Part shown: in pieces, positions 7,702-16,196 of the stretch
Layout: each line of letters opens with the position of its first letter
Position numbering within the stretch: the first letter of the stretch is position 1
Assembly: GCA_000721275.1 (NCBI GenBank)
Contig: JOFO01000023.1
Span: forward strand, 32,314 to 96,313
Length of the DNA stretch: 64,000 bases
Reading direction: 5' to 3'
Origin: Microtetraspora glauca
GTDB lineage: Bacteria > Actinomycetota > Actinomycetes > Streptomycetales > Streptomycetaceae
Notes under the pieces: model-generated
Databases searched by the model: none
Told to the model about the DNA's origin: nothing
Seen by the model: only the letters and a program-made list of their open reading frames with translations
Position numbers and translations under genes: made by a program

Positions 7702-8669
7702 CAGGCGGCTCCCCCGGCGGGCTGCGCGGCGGCGGCGATCCGGACGATCTCCGGGAGCCAGTCGCGGATCGCGGCGAGGTCCGCGCCGAGGGCGAGGGCC
7801 CGGGCGGGGTCGACGCCGAAGTCGGCGGGGCAGGAGTACGGGGAGAGCGCGGGGTCGCCGGCCGGGTCGTCCTTTTCGACGACGGCGGTCGCCTTCCCGG
7901 TGGCGCGCTCCACGGCCGCGCACACGTCGTACACGTCGGCCGTGTCGGGCGAGGCGACGTTGAAGACGCCTCCGTCGGGGGCGAGTTCGCCGGTGGCGGC
8001 GCGGGCGAGGAACGCGGCGGCGTCCGGGGCGTGCACCAGGGACGTGCGGCCCGGGCGGGCGTGGGCGGTGACGGGTTCGCCGGTGCGGGCGCGGTCGAGG
8101 TGGAAGTCCAGCCGGCCGGTGAAGTCGCCGGTGGCGGCGAGGACATGGGCGACGCGGGCGATCGTGACGGGCACGCGGGCGTGCCGCACCAGGGCCGCCT
8201 CGGCCTGCCGCTTGCCCTCGCCGTAGTTGCGGCCGACGAAGTCGAGGTCGTGCCAGGGCAGTTCGGTGTCGTACGCGTACTCCTCCGGCCGGAGCTCGTC
8301 CTCGCGGGCGAAGGCGCTCATGGGCGGCGCCGGGATCCGGTGCCGGAAGGTGTCGGCGTTGTACACCTCCATGCTGCTGGTGAGCACGAACCGGCCGGCG
8401 CGGGCGCCGAAGGCCGTCGCGGCCTCCAGGGCGGCGGCCGGGGTGTAGCACGCCTGGTGGACCACGGCGTCGAACCGTTCGCCGGCGACGGCGGCGGCCA
8501 GCTCGCCCGGCCGGGTGACGTCGGCGGTCAGCCGGCGGACGGCCGTGCCGAACGGGTCGGGGGTGCGGCCCCGGGTGACGAGCGTGACCCGGTGGCCCTC
8601 GTCGAGCAGCCGGCGCACCAGGAGCTTCCCGAAGAAGCGGGTTCCTCCGATGACGCAGATCTCTGCCAT
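7701..8669 (-). CDS. NAD-dependent epimerase/dehydratase-family (extended SDR) protein
   Basis: A 322-aa Rossmann protein with the N-terminal GGTRFFGKLLVRRLLDEGH dinucleotide-binding motif, the TSSMEVYN strand and a YGEGK (YxxxK) catalytic pair. The layout matches atypical epimerase/reductases that act on nucleotide sugars, on flavonoids, or in natural-product tailoring. Substrate is unknown; in this operon it could reduce or epimerise a hydroxylated amino-acid intermediate. Upstream leader 8670-8713 is a purine-rich run (GAGAGA) on the coding strand, which supplies the ribosome site. Confidence 0.83.
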   Translation of the reverse strand: MAEICVIGGTRFFGKLLVRRLLDEGHRVTLVTRGRTPDPFGTAVRRLTADVTRPGELAAAVAGERFDAVVHQACYTPAAALEAATAFGARAGRFVLTSSMEVYNADTFRHRIPAPPMSAFAREDELRPEEYAYDTELPWHDLDFVGRNYGEGKRQAEAALVRHARVPVTIARVAHVLAATGDFTGRLDFHLDRARTGEPVTAHARPGRTSLVHAPDAAAFLARAATGELAPDGGVFNVASPDTADVYDVCAAVERATGKATAVVEKDDPAGDPALSPYSCPADFGVDPARALALGADLAAIRDWLPEIVRIAAAAQPAGGAA

Positions 8670-8713
8670 CTCTCGCTGTCTCTCTTCCCTGTCTCTCTCT
8701 TCCCCGGGAGGGG

Positions 8714-9967
8714 TCAGGCCTTGACCGGTTCGGCGGACGACGGTTCGGCGTCGCCGGCGGCGTCCGCGGGGCGGTCCTCGTCGCGGCTGGCGAAGCAGAT
8801 GACGGCGCACAGCGCGGCGACGGCCGCGGCCACGTACCAGTTGGCGCCCGGCAGTCCGGCGGAGACCGAGACGTCGAACATGACGCCGGCGAGCAGCGCG
8901 CCGGCCATGTTCCCGGCGCTGCGGAAGAAGTGCATGGCGCCCATGGCGCGGGCGAGCTGCTGCTCGGGCACCTTGCGGGCGACCCACATGTCGAAGGACG
9001 GCACGAAGAGGATCTCGCCGAAGACGACGACGAAGCAGCCGGCGACGACGGCCCACAGCGCGGCCGGGCCGGCGCCGAAGAGGGCGAAGGCGACGGCCAT
9101 GGCGGTCAGGCCGATGCCCATGACCACGCCCGGGCGCAGGTGCTTGATCGCCAGCTTGAAGACCGGGTACTGGAGGACGAGCAGGCTGAGGCCGGTGATC
9201 CAGAAGGGCGCGGAGGGCGCCCAGCCGGGCACGTACTTCCCCATGTGCAGCGGGATGCCGACGACGAAGCACAGGGACAGGAACCAGAACACCGCCGACA
9301 GCAGGAAGTAGCGGGTGGCGCCGCCGACCTCGACGGACTTCAGCCCGGCGAGGCTGAACAGCGGGGCCCGCTCCGCGCCGGCGTCCTTGCGGGGGGCGGC
9401 GGTGCCGTCGGCCTGGAAGCCGTCGCGGGGGATGAACAGCGACGCCGACAGGCAGAAGCCGAGGAAGAGCACGAAGACGGCGGTGAACACGACCCGCAGG
9501 TCCATGCCGAGGAGCAGACCGCCGGCGAGCGCGCCGCCGAACAGGCCGACCTGCGCGGACATCTGGAACGTCGAGAACGCCTTGGCGCGCTCGTCCTCCG
9601 GGTACGACACCAGGATGTTCTTCAGGCCGGGGAAGGCCGTGCCGGAGCCGAAGCCGATGAACAGGGCCAGCAGGCTGTAGACGAGGACGCCGCTGGTGAA
9701 GCCCATGAGGCCCAGCGAGACCGCCTCCAGGCCGGTGCCGACGAACACCGCGCCGCGGATGCCGAGCCGGTCGGCGAAGCCCTCGTAGGAGAAGGTCGCG
9801 GCCAGCCGCCCGACGTACGTCATGCACATGACGACGCCGGCCCAGAAGCCGCTGTCGCTGTCGCCCAGCGAGGCCACCAGGATGGGGAACCAGATGAAGT
9901 TCCCGATGTGGGCGAGGAAGATCCCCGCGTTGAGCCCGAAGAGGGCGCTTCTGCGCTGGCTGGTCAC
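8714..9967 (-). CDS. Major facilitator superfamily transporter (probable product exporter)
   Basis: A 417-aa membrane protein with about 12 hydrophobic helices in two halves separated by a charged loop (DGFQADGTAAPRKDAG region), and a loop 2-3 motif of MFS type (YEGFADRLGIRGAV). GTG start at 9967 inside the amidohydrolase stop (GTGA) with GGAAAGG upstream; the frame stays open further upstream but only as antisense-like text. As the only transporter in the operon it most likely exports the product and may confer self-resistance. Confidence 0.87.
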   Translation of the reverse strand: MTSQRRSALFGLNAGIFLAHIGNFIWFPILVASLGDSDSGFWAGVVMCMTYVGRLAATFSYEGFADRLGIRGAVFVGTGLEAVSLGLMGFTSGVLVYSLLALFIGFGSGTAFPGLKNILVSYPEDERAKAFSTFQMSAQVGLFGGALAGGLLLGMDLRVVFTAVFVLFLGFCLSASLFIPRDGFQADGTAAPRKDAGAERAPLFSLAGLKSVEVGGATRYFLLSAVFWFLSLCFVVGIPLHMGKYVPGWAPSAPFWITGLSLLVLQYPVFKLAIKHLRPGVVMGIGLTAMAVAFALFGAGPAALWAVVAGCFVVVFGEILFVPSFDMWVARKVPEQQLARAMGAMHFFRSAGNMAGALLAGVMFDVSVSAGLPGANWYVAAAVAALCAVICFASRDEDRPADAAGDAEPSSAEPVKA

Positions 9968-11292
9968 AGGACTGCCTTTCCGTTCGTGGGGGCCGAGCGG
10001 AGCTCGGAGATCGCGCGGGCGACGGCGGCCCGGTCGACCGGCACACCGCGGACGACGGTGGCCAGGGGCAGCGCCGACAGCGGGCCGCCGGGGGTGTGGA
10101 GGTTGAAGGTGGCGGGGGCGCCGGTCCGCAGCGGCGGCCGCGGGTCGCGGACGCCGCTCAGCGCGTCGAAGTGGCGGCGGCCGGTGACGGTGGCCTGCCG
10201 GCGCAGCTCCTCGGCGAGCCCGTCGTCGTCGCCGGCGAGCAGGGCGAGCTCGCTGAGGAACGAGTAGCCGTGGTAGGCGCCGAGGTTGCCGGAGTCGGTG
10301 CCGATGAGGAGGTCGCCGCGGCGCAGCGCCGCCAGCGCGTTGCGGCGCATGTCGGCGAGGGCGGCGGTACGGGTCTCCTGGCAGCCGTACGCGATGCCGA
10401 AGGGCTGCTCGACGGTGCGGACGAACTCCAGGTTCGCGGGGTCCTGGGTGTCGAGGAAGCCCTCGCGGCCGTACTCCTCCAGGAACTCCTCCCGCGTCAT
10501 GATCATCGACCGGAGGCCGGCGAGCGTGGAGACGAACCGGGCGCCGTCCAGCTCCTTCCAGTCGGCGTCGTCGAGGGTGCGGTCGCGGACGGTGTGGGCG
10601 AAGAGCCGGAAGCCGCAGTCGTACGCGAACCGGGTCTCCTCCAGGGTGTTGCAGTCGACGACGGCCGTGACGCCGCGCTCGGCGGCGATCCGGGCGGTGA
10701 AGCGCAGCACCCGCTCCGAGAGCCGGGAGAAACGGACCGGGCTGCCGGGCTGCTCGGTGCCGTCGGTGAACATGACCTTGAGGAAGGTGCCGCCGCGTTC
10801 GGCGTTGGACCGCAGCGCGTGCTCCAGGTCGGCCTCGACGCCGAGCATGTGGACCGGCGCGGGGAACTCCACGCCGTGCCCGGTGCGCCCGGCCGCGTCG
10901 GTCATCGCCGTCACCGCGTACCCGCAGTGGACGACCTCGGGGTACGGCCACGGGGACGCCTCCCGGCCGGCCCGCCAGGCGTCGTCCACCAGCGGGAAGC
11001 CGAACATGTCCACGACATGGGTGACCCCGTGGTAGAGGTACTGGAGGGCGACGATCCGCGGGTCGTCCACCGAGTCGTCCCAGTTGGCGGGGAGCGAGAC
11101 GTGGGCGTGGGTCTCGGTGTAGCCGGGCCACAGCTCGGGCTCCGAGCCGGTGCGGCGGCCGGCCGGGACGAAGGCGGTGAAGACGCCGTCCTCGGCCGTC
11201 ACGTCGTACAGCGCCTCGTCGTCGAGGAGGGGGACCGCGACCCCCCGGACGGTGAGGGTCCCCGCCTCCTGCCGGATCGGAGCCGCGCTCAC
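9964..11292 (-). CDS. Amidohydrolase-superfamily protein
   Basis: A 442-aa metal-dependent hydrolase barrel: ETHAHVSLP gives the HxH ligand pair near residue 67, a later FAHTV histidine and LIGTDSGN aspartate near the C-terminus complete the imidazolonepropionase/prolidase-like set; FLKVMFTDG may supply a bridging residue. It could hydrolyse an amide, lactam or cyclic intermediate, or run in reverse to close a ring. GTG start overlaps the ATP-grasp stop (GTGA, 11289-11292). Placement between two ligase genes suggests work on the peptide or cyclised product; inference only. Confidence 0.83.
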   Translation of the reverse strand: MSAAPIRQEAGTLTVRGVAVPLLDDEALYDVTAEDGVFTAFVPAGRRTGSEPELWPGYTETHAHVSLPANWDDSVDDPRIVALQYLYHGVTHVVDMFGFPLVDDAWRAGREASPWPYPEVVHCGYAVTAMTDAAGRTGHGVEFPAPVHMLGVEADLEHALRSNAERGGTFLKVMFTDGTEQPGSPVRFSRLSERVLRFTARIAAERGVTAVVDCNTLEETRFAYDCGFRLFAHTVRDRTLDDADWKELDGARFVSTLAGLRSMIMTREEFLEEYGREGFLDTQDPANLEFVRTVEQPFGIAYGCQETRTAALADMRRNALAALRRGDLLIGTDSGNLGAYHGYSFLSELALLAGDDDGLAEELRRQATVTGRRHFDALSGVRDPRPPLRTGAPATFNLHTPGGPLSALPLATVVRGVPVDRAAVARAISELRSAPTNGKAVL

Positions 11293-12542
11293 CGGGCGAC
11301 CTCGACCCGCATGCGCAGCTCGATCCGGCCCAGGGCGTCCTCGCAGCGCTCGTTGACCTGGGCGCGGTCCTCGCCGGTGAAGATGAGGTGGCCGATCCAG
11401 TCGAAGTTGCTCTTGGCGAGCCGGTCGACGGCGGTGCCGGGCTTCTTGTACGCCTGCGCGCTGTGGAAGCCGGGCAGGCCGGCGAGGGCGTCGAAGCCGA
11501 TGGACTCGACGGTGCCGGCGATCGGGGCGCCGAACCAGTGGCCGCCGGCCGTGGTGCCGCCGGGGAAGGGGAGTTCGGGGCGCTCGCCGAGGGCCTGCCG
11601 GATGACCTCCAGGTAGGCGTCGACGCCGGAGGAGATCTTCATCAGGGTCGGCACGATGCCGCCGATCAGCCGGCCGTTGACCTCGCAGAGCACCGGGCCG
11701 TCGGGGCCGAGCAGGAACTCGGTGTGGATGAAGCCGAAGTCGACGCCCAGCTCGTTCAGGACCTGCGTGGTCATGGCGAACAGCTCGTCCTGGAGCGGGT
11801 GGCCGTCGAAGTAGGTGGCGCCCATCTCGATGAAGTGCGGGAAGCCGCTGAGCGGGCGGTCGGTGAGGCCGAGGTTGACGACCTCGCCGCCGGCCAGCAC
11901 GCAGGACTCGACGGAGATCAGCTCGCCCTCGACGAACTCCTCGATGAGGATGTCGGGGATGCGGACGACGCCGCGCCCGTAGTCGGTGACGCGCTCCAGC
12001 TCGGCGAGGTAGTCGCGCAGGTCCTGCTCGTCCCTGAGGTGGAGGACGTGGAGGCTGGCGGTGCCGTCGGACGGCTTGACGACGCACGGGAAGCCGATCT
12101 CGCGGACGGCGGCCTCGACCTTCGCCGGGTCGTCGACGTGCGCGAAGCGCGGCTGGCGGACGCCGGTGCCGTCGAGGGTGAGGCGGGTGCGGTGCTTGTG
12201 GCGGGCGTTGAGAGCGCCGTCGACGCTCATGCCGGGCAGGCCGAGGGAGCGGGCCACGGTCGCGGTGTGCACGGTGTGGTACTCGCTGTAGGTGGTGACG
12301 CCGTGCACCGGGTTGCCGGCGTGGATCTCCTTGGCGATCCGCTCCAGCTCGTCGATCGAGAACGCCTGGTCGCTCTTCACGACCTGGCAGCGGGGGTGCG
12401 CGAAGGCGTCCTTCGCGAGCGGCGAGGCCGCCAGGTAGAAGTCGGGGTCGGCGGAGACGAGGGTGACGTCGTGGCCCAGCTCCAGGGCGTTGGCGATGCC
12501 CTGGATGCCGTTCGGGTTGCACTCGATCATCAGGACGTGCAT
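11289..12542 (-). CDS. ATP-grasp carboxylate-amine ligase (cluster enzyme 2)
   Basis: A 417-aa ATP-grasp protein, similar in size and plan to the 6125-7384 enzyme: CVVKPSDGTASLHVL lysine segment, LIEEFVEGELISVES hinge and VLCEVNGRLIGG metal-binding end. It starts MHVLMIECNPNGIQG with AAGGAG ahead. Families of this kind include L-amino-acid ligases and carbamoyl-phosphate-synthase-like ligases. Two such ligases in one operon suggest two amide bonds, or two alternative acyl donors, made without NRPS modules. The 41-bp gap to the transketolase gene is one of only three gaps in the operon. Confidence 0.86.
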   Translation of the reverse strand: MHVLMIECNPNGIQGIANALELGHDVTLVSADPDFYLAASPLAKDAFAHPRCQVVKSDQAFSIDELERIAKEIHAGNPVHGVTTYSEYHTVHTATVARSLGLPGMSVDGALNARHKHRTRLTLDGTGVRQPRFAHVDDPAKVEAAVREIGFPCVVKPSDGTASLHVLHLRDEQDLRDYLAELERVTDYGRGVVRIPDILIEEFVEGELISVESCVLAGGEVVNLGLTDRPLSGFPHFIEMGATYFDGHPLQDELFAMTTQVLNELGVDFGFIHTEFLLGPDGPVLCEVNGRLIGGIVPTLMKISSGVDAYLEVIRQALGERPELPFPGGTTAGGHWFGAPIAGTVESIGFDALAGLPGFHSAQAYKKPGTAVDRLAKSNFDWIGHLIFTGEDRAQVNERCEDALGRIELRMRVEVAR

Positions 12543-12583
12543 GGCGGGACTCCTTGCGGACGTGGGGTGGTGGGGGCGGCGGG

Positions 12584-13516
12584 TCAGGGGGTGGCGGCGG
12601 CGAGGACGGCGTCGGTGGTGAGGCCGAGGCGGGCCATCACCTCGTGGTGGTCGCCGCCCTCGTAGGGCCAGTCGTGGCCGGCGTTGACGCCGACGACCTC
12701 GCTGCCGGGCAGCAGCAGCGCCAGCGCCTCGGCGGCGCCGCCCTCGCCGCGGTGCTCCTCGACGACCACGAACCGGCGGTGCAGACCGGCCAGTTCGGCC
12801 GCGGAGCGGGCGAGCCGCGCGTGGTCGACGTGGACCAGGTGGGCGTGGGCCAGCTCGGGGCGCCGCTCGCGGGCGGCGAGCGCGAGGCGGGTGCCCTCCT
12901 CGCCGACGGACACCAGGCAGGGCGTGTCGGCGTCGCCCCGGGCGTCCCACACCACGGGCGGCAGGGCGTCGCCGCCGGGCAGCGAGGCGTACGCGGCGTT
13001 CCGGCCGGTCCGGATGTACGTGGGCGTGCCGGTGCGGGCCGCCTCGCGGACCACCGCCCGGGTCTCGGCCTCGCCGTACGGGGCGGCGACGGCGACACCG
13101 GGGATGCTGCGCAGGACCGCCAGGTCCTCCAGGCAGTGGTGGGTGGTGCCGAACCAGGCGCCGGACACCCCGGCGTACGGGGCGACGACGGTGACGCCGG
13201 CCTTCAGGTAGCCCAGCGTCAGCTTGAGGCTCTCGGCGGCGCGCAGCGCGGCGAAGGGCGCGAAGGTGGAGACGAACGGGCGGTAGCCGGCGGCGGCGAG
13301 CCCGGTCGCCATGTCGATCATGGCGCCCTCGGCGATGCCGAGGTTGAAGAAGCGGTCCGGGTGGGCGAGCTGGAAGGGGTGCTTCTTGCCGCCGAGGTCC
13401 GCTTCGAGGCAGACGATCCGCGGGTCGCGGGCGGCGAGTTCGGTGAGCTCGGCGCGGTAGGCGTCGCGTCCGCTGAGGACGGCCGCGGGCGGCGGCGTGA
13501 GGGTCGTCGGGGTCAT
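12584..13516 (-). CDS. Transketolase C-terminal subunit (pyrimidine-binding + C domains)
   Basis: A 310-aa half transketolase: the Pyr domain opens with DPRIVCLEADLGGKKHPFQ and continues FFNLGIAEGAMIDMATGLA, where the glutamate of IAE activates thiamine diphosphate, then FVSTFAPFAALRA. It pairs with the N-terminal half encoded directly upstream (stop-start overlap ATGA at 13513-13516; GGAAGCGAG ribosome site). Split transketolases of this type move a two-carbon unit. In carrier-protein pathways of Streptomyces a transketolase pair adds C2 to the carrier-bound glutamate semialdehyde; the same role is inferred here. Confidence 0.9.
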   Translation of the reverse strand: MTPTTLTPPPAAVLSGRDAYRAELTELAARDPRIVCLEADLGGKKHPFQLAHPDRFFNLGIAEGAMIDMATGLAAAGYRPFVSTFAPFAALRAAESLKLTLGYLKAGVTVVAPYAGVSGAWFGTTHHCLEDLAVLRSIPGVAVAAPYGEAETRAVVREAARTGTPTYIRTGRNAAYASLPGGDALPPVVWDARGDADTPCLVSVGEEGTRLALAARERRPELAHAHLVHVDHARLARSAAELAGLHRRFVVVEEHRGEGGAAEALALLLPGSEVVGVNAGHDWPYEGGDHHEVMARLGLTTDAVLAAATP

Positions 13517-14340
13517 CGGATGGCTCGCTTCCACTGCGCGGCGCGGGCCGCGTCGATCGTCACGTAGTGCGAGGCCGCCTTGCCCTCGACGGCGCGGACG
13601 CCCTTGCCCTTGACGGTGTCGGCGAGGACGGCGAGCGGCCGGACGGCGTCCGCGCGGTCGCCGGCGAACACCTCGGTGAGGGCGGCCAGGTCGTGGCCGT
13701 CGACGGTGACGGTGTCGAAGCCGAAGGCGTCGAAGCGCTCGGCCAGCCGGGGCAGCGGGGAGATGTCGGCGACGAGCCCGTCGTTCTGCCCGCCGTTGCG
13801 GTCCACGACGAGGACGAAGGTGCCGAGCCGCTGGGCGGCGGCGACCTGGACGGTCTCCCAGACCAGGCCCTCCTGGAGCTCGCCGTCGCCGGCGACCGCG
13901 ATCCCGAGGCCGCCCTGTCCGCCGAGCCGGCGGGCCATGGCCCAGCCGGCCGCGTACGGCACGCCGTGGCCGAGGCTGCCGGTGGGGAACCGGACGCCGG
14001 GGACCTTCGGCCCGGGGTGCCCTGTGTACGGGTGCCCGGCGAGGCCGTACAGCGGCGCCGGGTTCTCCGGCAGGACGCCGCTGACGTGCAGCGCGGCGTA
14101 CAGTCCGGCGGCGGCGTGGCCCTTGCTGAGCACGACCTCGGTGCCGTCGCCGCGCCCGGCGCGGTGCAGGGCCGCGATCAGGATGTCCAGGACGGACAGG
14201 CTGCCGCCGAGGTGGCAGCCGCGGGGGCTCGCGGCCATGTCGACGACGAGCCGCCGGGCCTCCCGGGCCCGCTCGGCGAGCAGGGCGACGGTCGCGTCCT
14301 CGGTGCCGGTACGCGCCGGGGCGTCGTGGACGGCGGTCAC
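13513..14340 (-). CDS. Transketolase N-terminal subunit (thiamine-diphosphate binding)
   Basis: A 275-aa half enzyme with the ThDP diphosphate/Mg motif GDGELQEG near residues 151-158 followed about 28 residues later by RNGGQ (Asn182), and the family residues SKGHAAAGLYAAL and GSLGHG. GTG start at 14340 within the stop of the kinase-peptidase gene, with AGGGGAG ahead. Together with the next gene it makes a complete transketolase. Location inside the lysW operon, rather than beside pentose-phosphate genes, argues for a dedicated biosynthetic role. Confidence 0.9.
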   Translation of the reverse strand: MTAVHDAPARTGTEDATVALLAERAREARRLVVDMAASPRGCHLGGSLSVLDILIAALHRAGRGDGTEVVLSKGHAAAGLYAALHVSGVLPENPAPLYGLAGHPYTGHPGPKVPGVRFPTGSLGHGVPYAAGWAMARRLGGQGGLGIAVAGDGELQEGLVWETVQVAAAQRLGTFVLVVDRNGGQNDGLVADISPLPRLAERFDAFGFDTVTVDGHDLAALTEVFAGDRADAVRPLAVLADTVKGKGVRAVEGKAASHYVTIDAARAAQWKRAIR

Positions 14341-16196
14341 CGGGTGCTCCCCTCGCCGAGGGCGAACCAGCGGTTCACGGCGTCCGCGAGGACCGAGCGG
14401 GCGGTGCGGTACTCCATGCTGCCGATCCGCTCCTCGTCGGTGTGGTCGAGGGCCGAGTCGCCCGGGCCGTACGCCACCATGGGGACGCCCTTCCAGGTCG
14501 TGGCCAGGGTGTTCATGTCGGAGGTGCCCTTCTTCACCACGAACCGGGGCCGGATGCCGGCCTGCGCGAAGGCGCGGGTGAAGACCTTGACGAGGCCGGT
14601 CGCCCGGCCGCCCGCGTGGCCGGGGGTGGCCCGCAGGACCTCGGTCTCGACGCCGTCCCGGCCGGCGGCGGCGCCGAGCGCGGCGGCGCGCAGCACCTCC
14701 AGGTCGGCGCCGGGGGGCACCCGGAAGTTGAGGACGCCGACGGCCCGGTGCCGGGCGCGGCCGGTCTCGCAGCGGATGTCGATGACGGCGCTGAGCGCCT
14801 CGGGCGCCTCCTTGAGGACCGCCGCGCGGACGGCGTCGAGGACGTCGGTCAGCAGGTCGGGGGCGGTGACGGCGTCCATGCCGGCCGAGTGGCCGCTGGC
14901 GACCGACGCGGTGACGCGCAGCTTGAACAGGCCGAAGTAGCCGAGGGTCAGGGTCTCCGCGCCGCTGGGCTCGCCGATGACGACGGCGTCGGCGGGGTAA
15001 TGGTCGCGGGCGTGGAAGGCGCCCTTGGAGGAGGACACCTCCTCCTCGACGGCGCCGACGACGCGCAGCTGCCCGTCCTCGGGGATGTCGGCGTGGGCGA
15101 GGACCTCCAGGAAGTTCGCGAGGCTGCCCTTGGCGTCGACGCTGCCGCGGCCCCACAGCTCCTCGCCGCGCCACTCGGCGGGCCGCAGGTGCGGCACCGT
15201 GTCGAGGTGGCCGAGGAGCAGCATCCGGCGGGGGCCGTCGCCGCGGGTGGCGACGAGGTTGCCGGCGGCGTCGACCTCGGCGTCGATGCCGCGCTCGCGG
15301 CACCAGTCGGCGAGGTAGACGGCGAGTTCGGCCTCGTCGCCGGAGACGGACGGCACGGAGACGACCTTGGTGAGCAGCCCGAGGTCGGCGCCGGGTTCGC
15401 GGGTGCGCCAGAAGCGGGTCCACTTCTCCGGTTCGGCCATGGTGTGGGGGCCGGTGATGGCGACGTCGGCGCTGCCGGCGAGGGCCATCTCGGCGGCCCG
15501 GACCTTCTGCCGCATCCGGCCGCCGGCGTACCGGGCGCCGTCGCCGGGGTAGGCGTTGGGCAGGGTGGAGGCGGGGTCGGCGGGGTCGGTGAGGAGTCCG
15601 GCGGTGCCGGTGACGAGCCGCAGGTGGTCGGCGTCGAGGGCGACGCTGAGGGCGGCGGCGAGGACGTCGGCGTCGACGTTGAGCGGCGCGCCGCCGGCCT
15701 CGTCGTGCACCGGCGGGGAGACGCAGACGACGTCGTAGGCGTCGAGGAGCGCGGTGAGCCGGGCGGTGTCGACGTCCGCGGGGACGCCGGCCCGGTGGTC
15801 GCGGACGACGACCGGGCGGCCGTCGTCGTTGAGGGCCTTCAGCGGCCGGTTGGCGCGGCCGGAGACGAGCCGGTTGCGGGCGGCGACGGAGGTGAAGACG
15901 CGCAGGCCGTGGGCGGCCAGGTCCTGCTCGACGGCGGGCAGGGTGACCTGCTCGTACGCGTCGACCAGGTGCCGCATCTCCTCCGGCGGGCAGTAGCGGA
16001 CCTCGTCGCCGTTGGCGAGCCGGAGCCGGGGCATCGGGCGGCCGGCGGAGCGGTAGTGCCGCTCGATGCCGGTGGCGCCGCCGGCCACCAGGAGCACCCG
16101 GGCGCCGCGGGCGGCGAGGGCGGCGATCTCCTGGTGGACGGTGCCGAGGTCGAGGGTGGCGCTGCCCGCCTTGATCACGTACAGGGGCCTGGTCAC
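14337..16196 (-). CDS. Fusion of carrier-protein amino-acid kinase (LysZ-like) and M20 carboxypeptidase (LysK-like)
   Basis: One continuous 619-aa frame holds two pathway enzymes. Residues 1 to about 250 are an amino-acid kinase of the LysZ/ArgB type (VIKAGSATLD, LLVAGGATGIERHYRS, LVTGTAGLLTDP). Residues about 268-619 are an M20 zinc peptidase of the LysK/ArgE/DapE type with GHLDTV (His330, Asp332), GRGSVDAKG (Asp354), EEE at 384-386 and VIGEPSG. The kinase would phosphorylate the side-chain carboxyl of the carrier-bound amino acid; the peptidase would release the finished amino acid from the carrier. No stop or frameshift separates them. GTG start overlaps the lysY stop (GTGA). Confidence 0.87.
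   Translation of the reverse strand: MTRPLYVIKAGSATLDLGTVHQEIAALAARGARVLLVAGGATGIERHYRSAGRPMPRLRLANGDEVRYCPPEEMRHLVDAYEQVTLPAVEQDLAAHGLRVFTSVAARNRLVSGRANRPLKALNDDGRPVVVRDHRAGVPADVDTARLTALLDAYDVVCVSPPVHDEAGGAPLNVDADVLAAALSVALDADHLRLVTGTAGLLTDPADPASTLPNAYPGDGARYAGGRMRQKVRAAEMALAGSADVAITGPHTMAEPEKWTRFWRTREPGADLGLLTKVVSVPSVSGDEAELAVYLADWCRERGIDAEVDAAGNLVATRGDGPRRMLLLGHLDTVPHLRPAEWRGEELWGRGSVDAKGSLANFLEVLAHADIPEDGQLRVVGAVEEEVSSSKGAFHARDHYPADAVVIGEPSGAETLTLGYFGLFKLRVTASVASGHSAGMDAVTAPDLLTDVLDAVRAAVLKEAPEALSAVIDIRCETGRARHRAVGVLNFRVPPGADLEVLRAAALGAAAGRDGVETEVLRATPGHAGGRATGLVKVFTRAFAQAGIRPRFVVKKGTSDMNTLATTWKGVPMVAYGPGDSALDHTDEERIGSMEYRTARSVLADAVNRWFALGEGSTR

Noticed and set aside
14998..15000. A TTA on the minus strand inside the kinase-peptidase gene
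   Set aside because: It is out of frame: the codons read CAT TAC (His-Tyr), not a TTA leucine codon.
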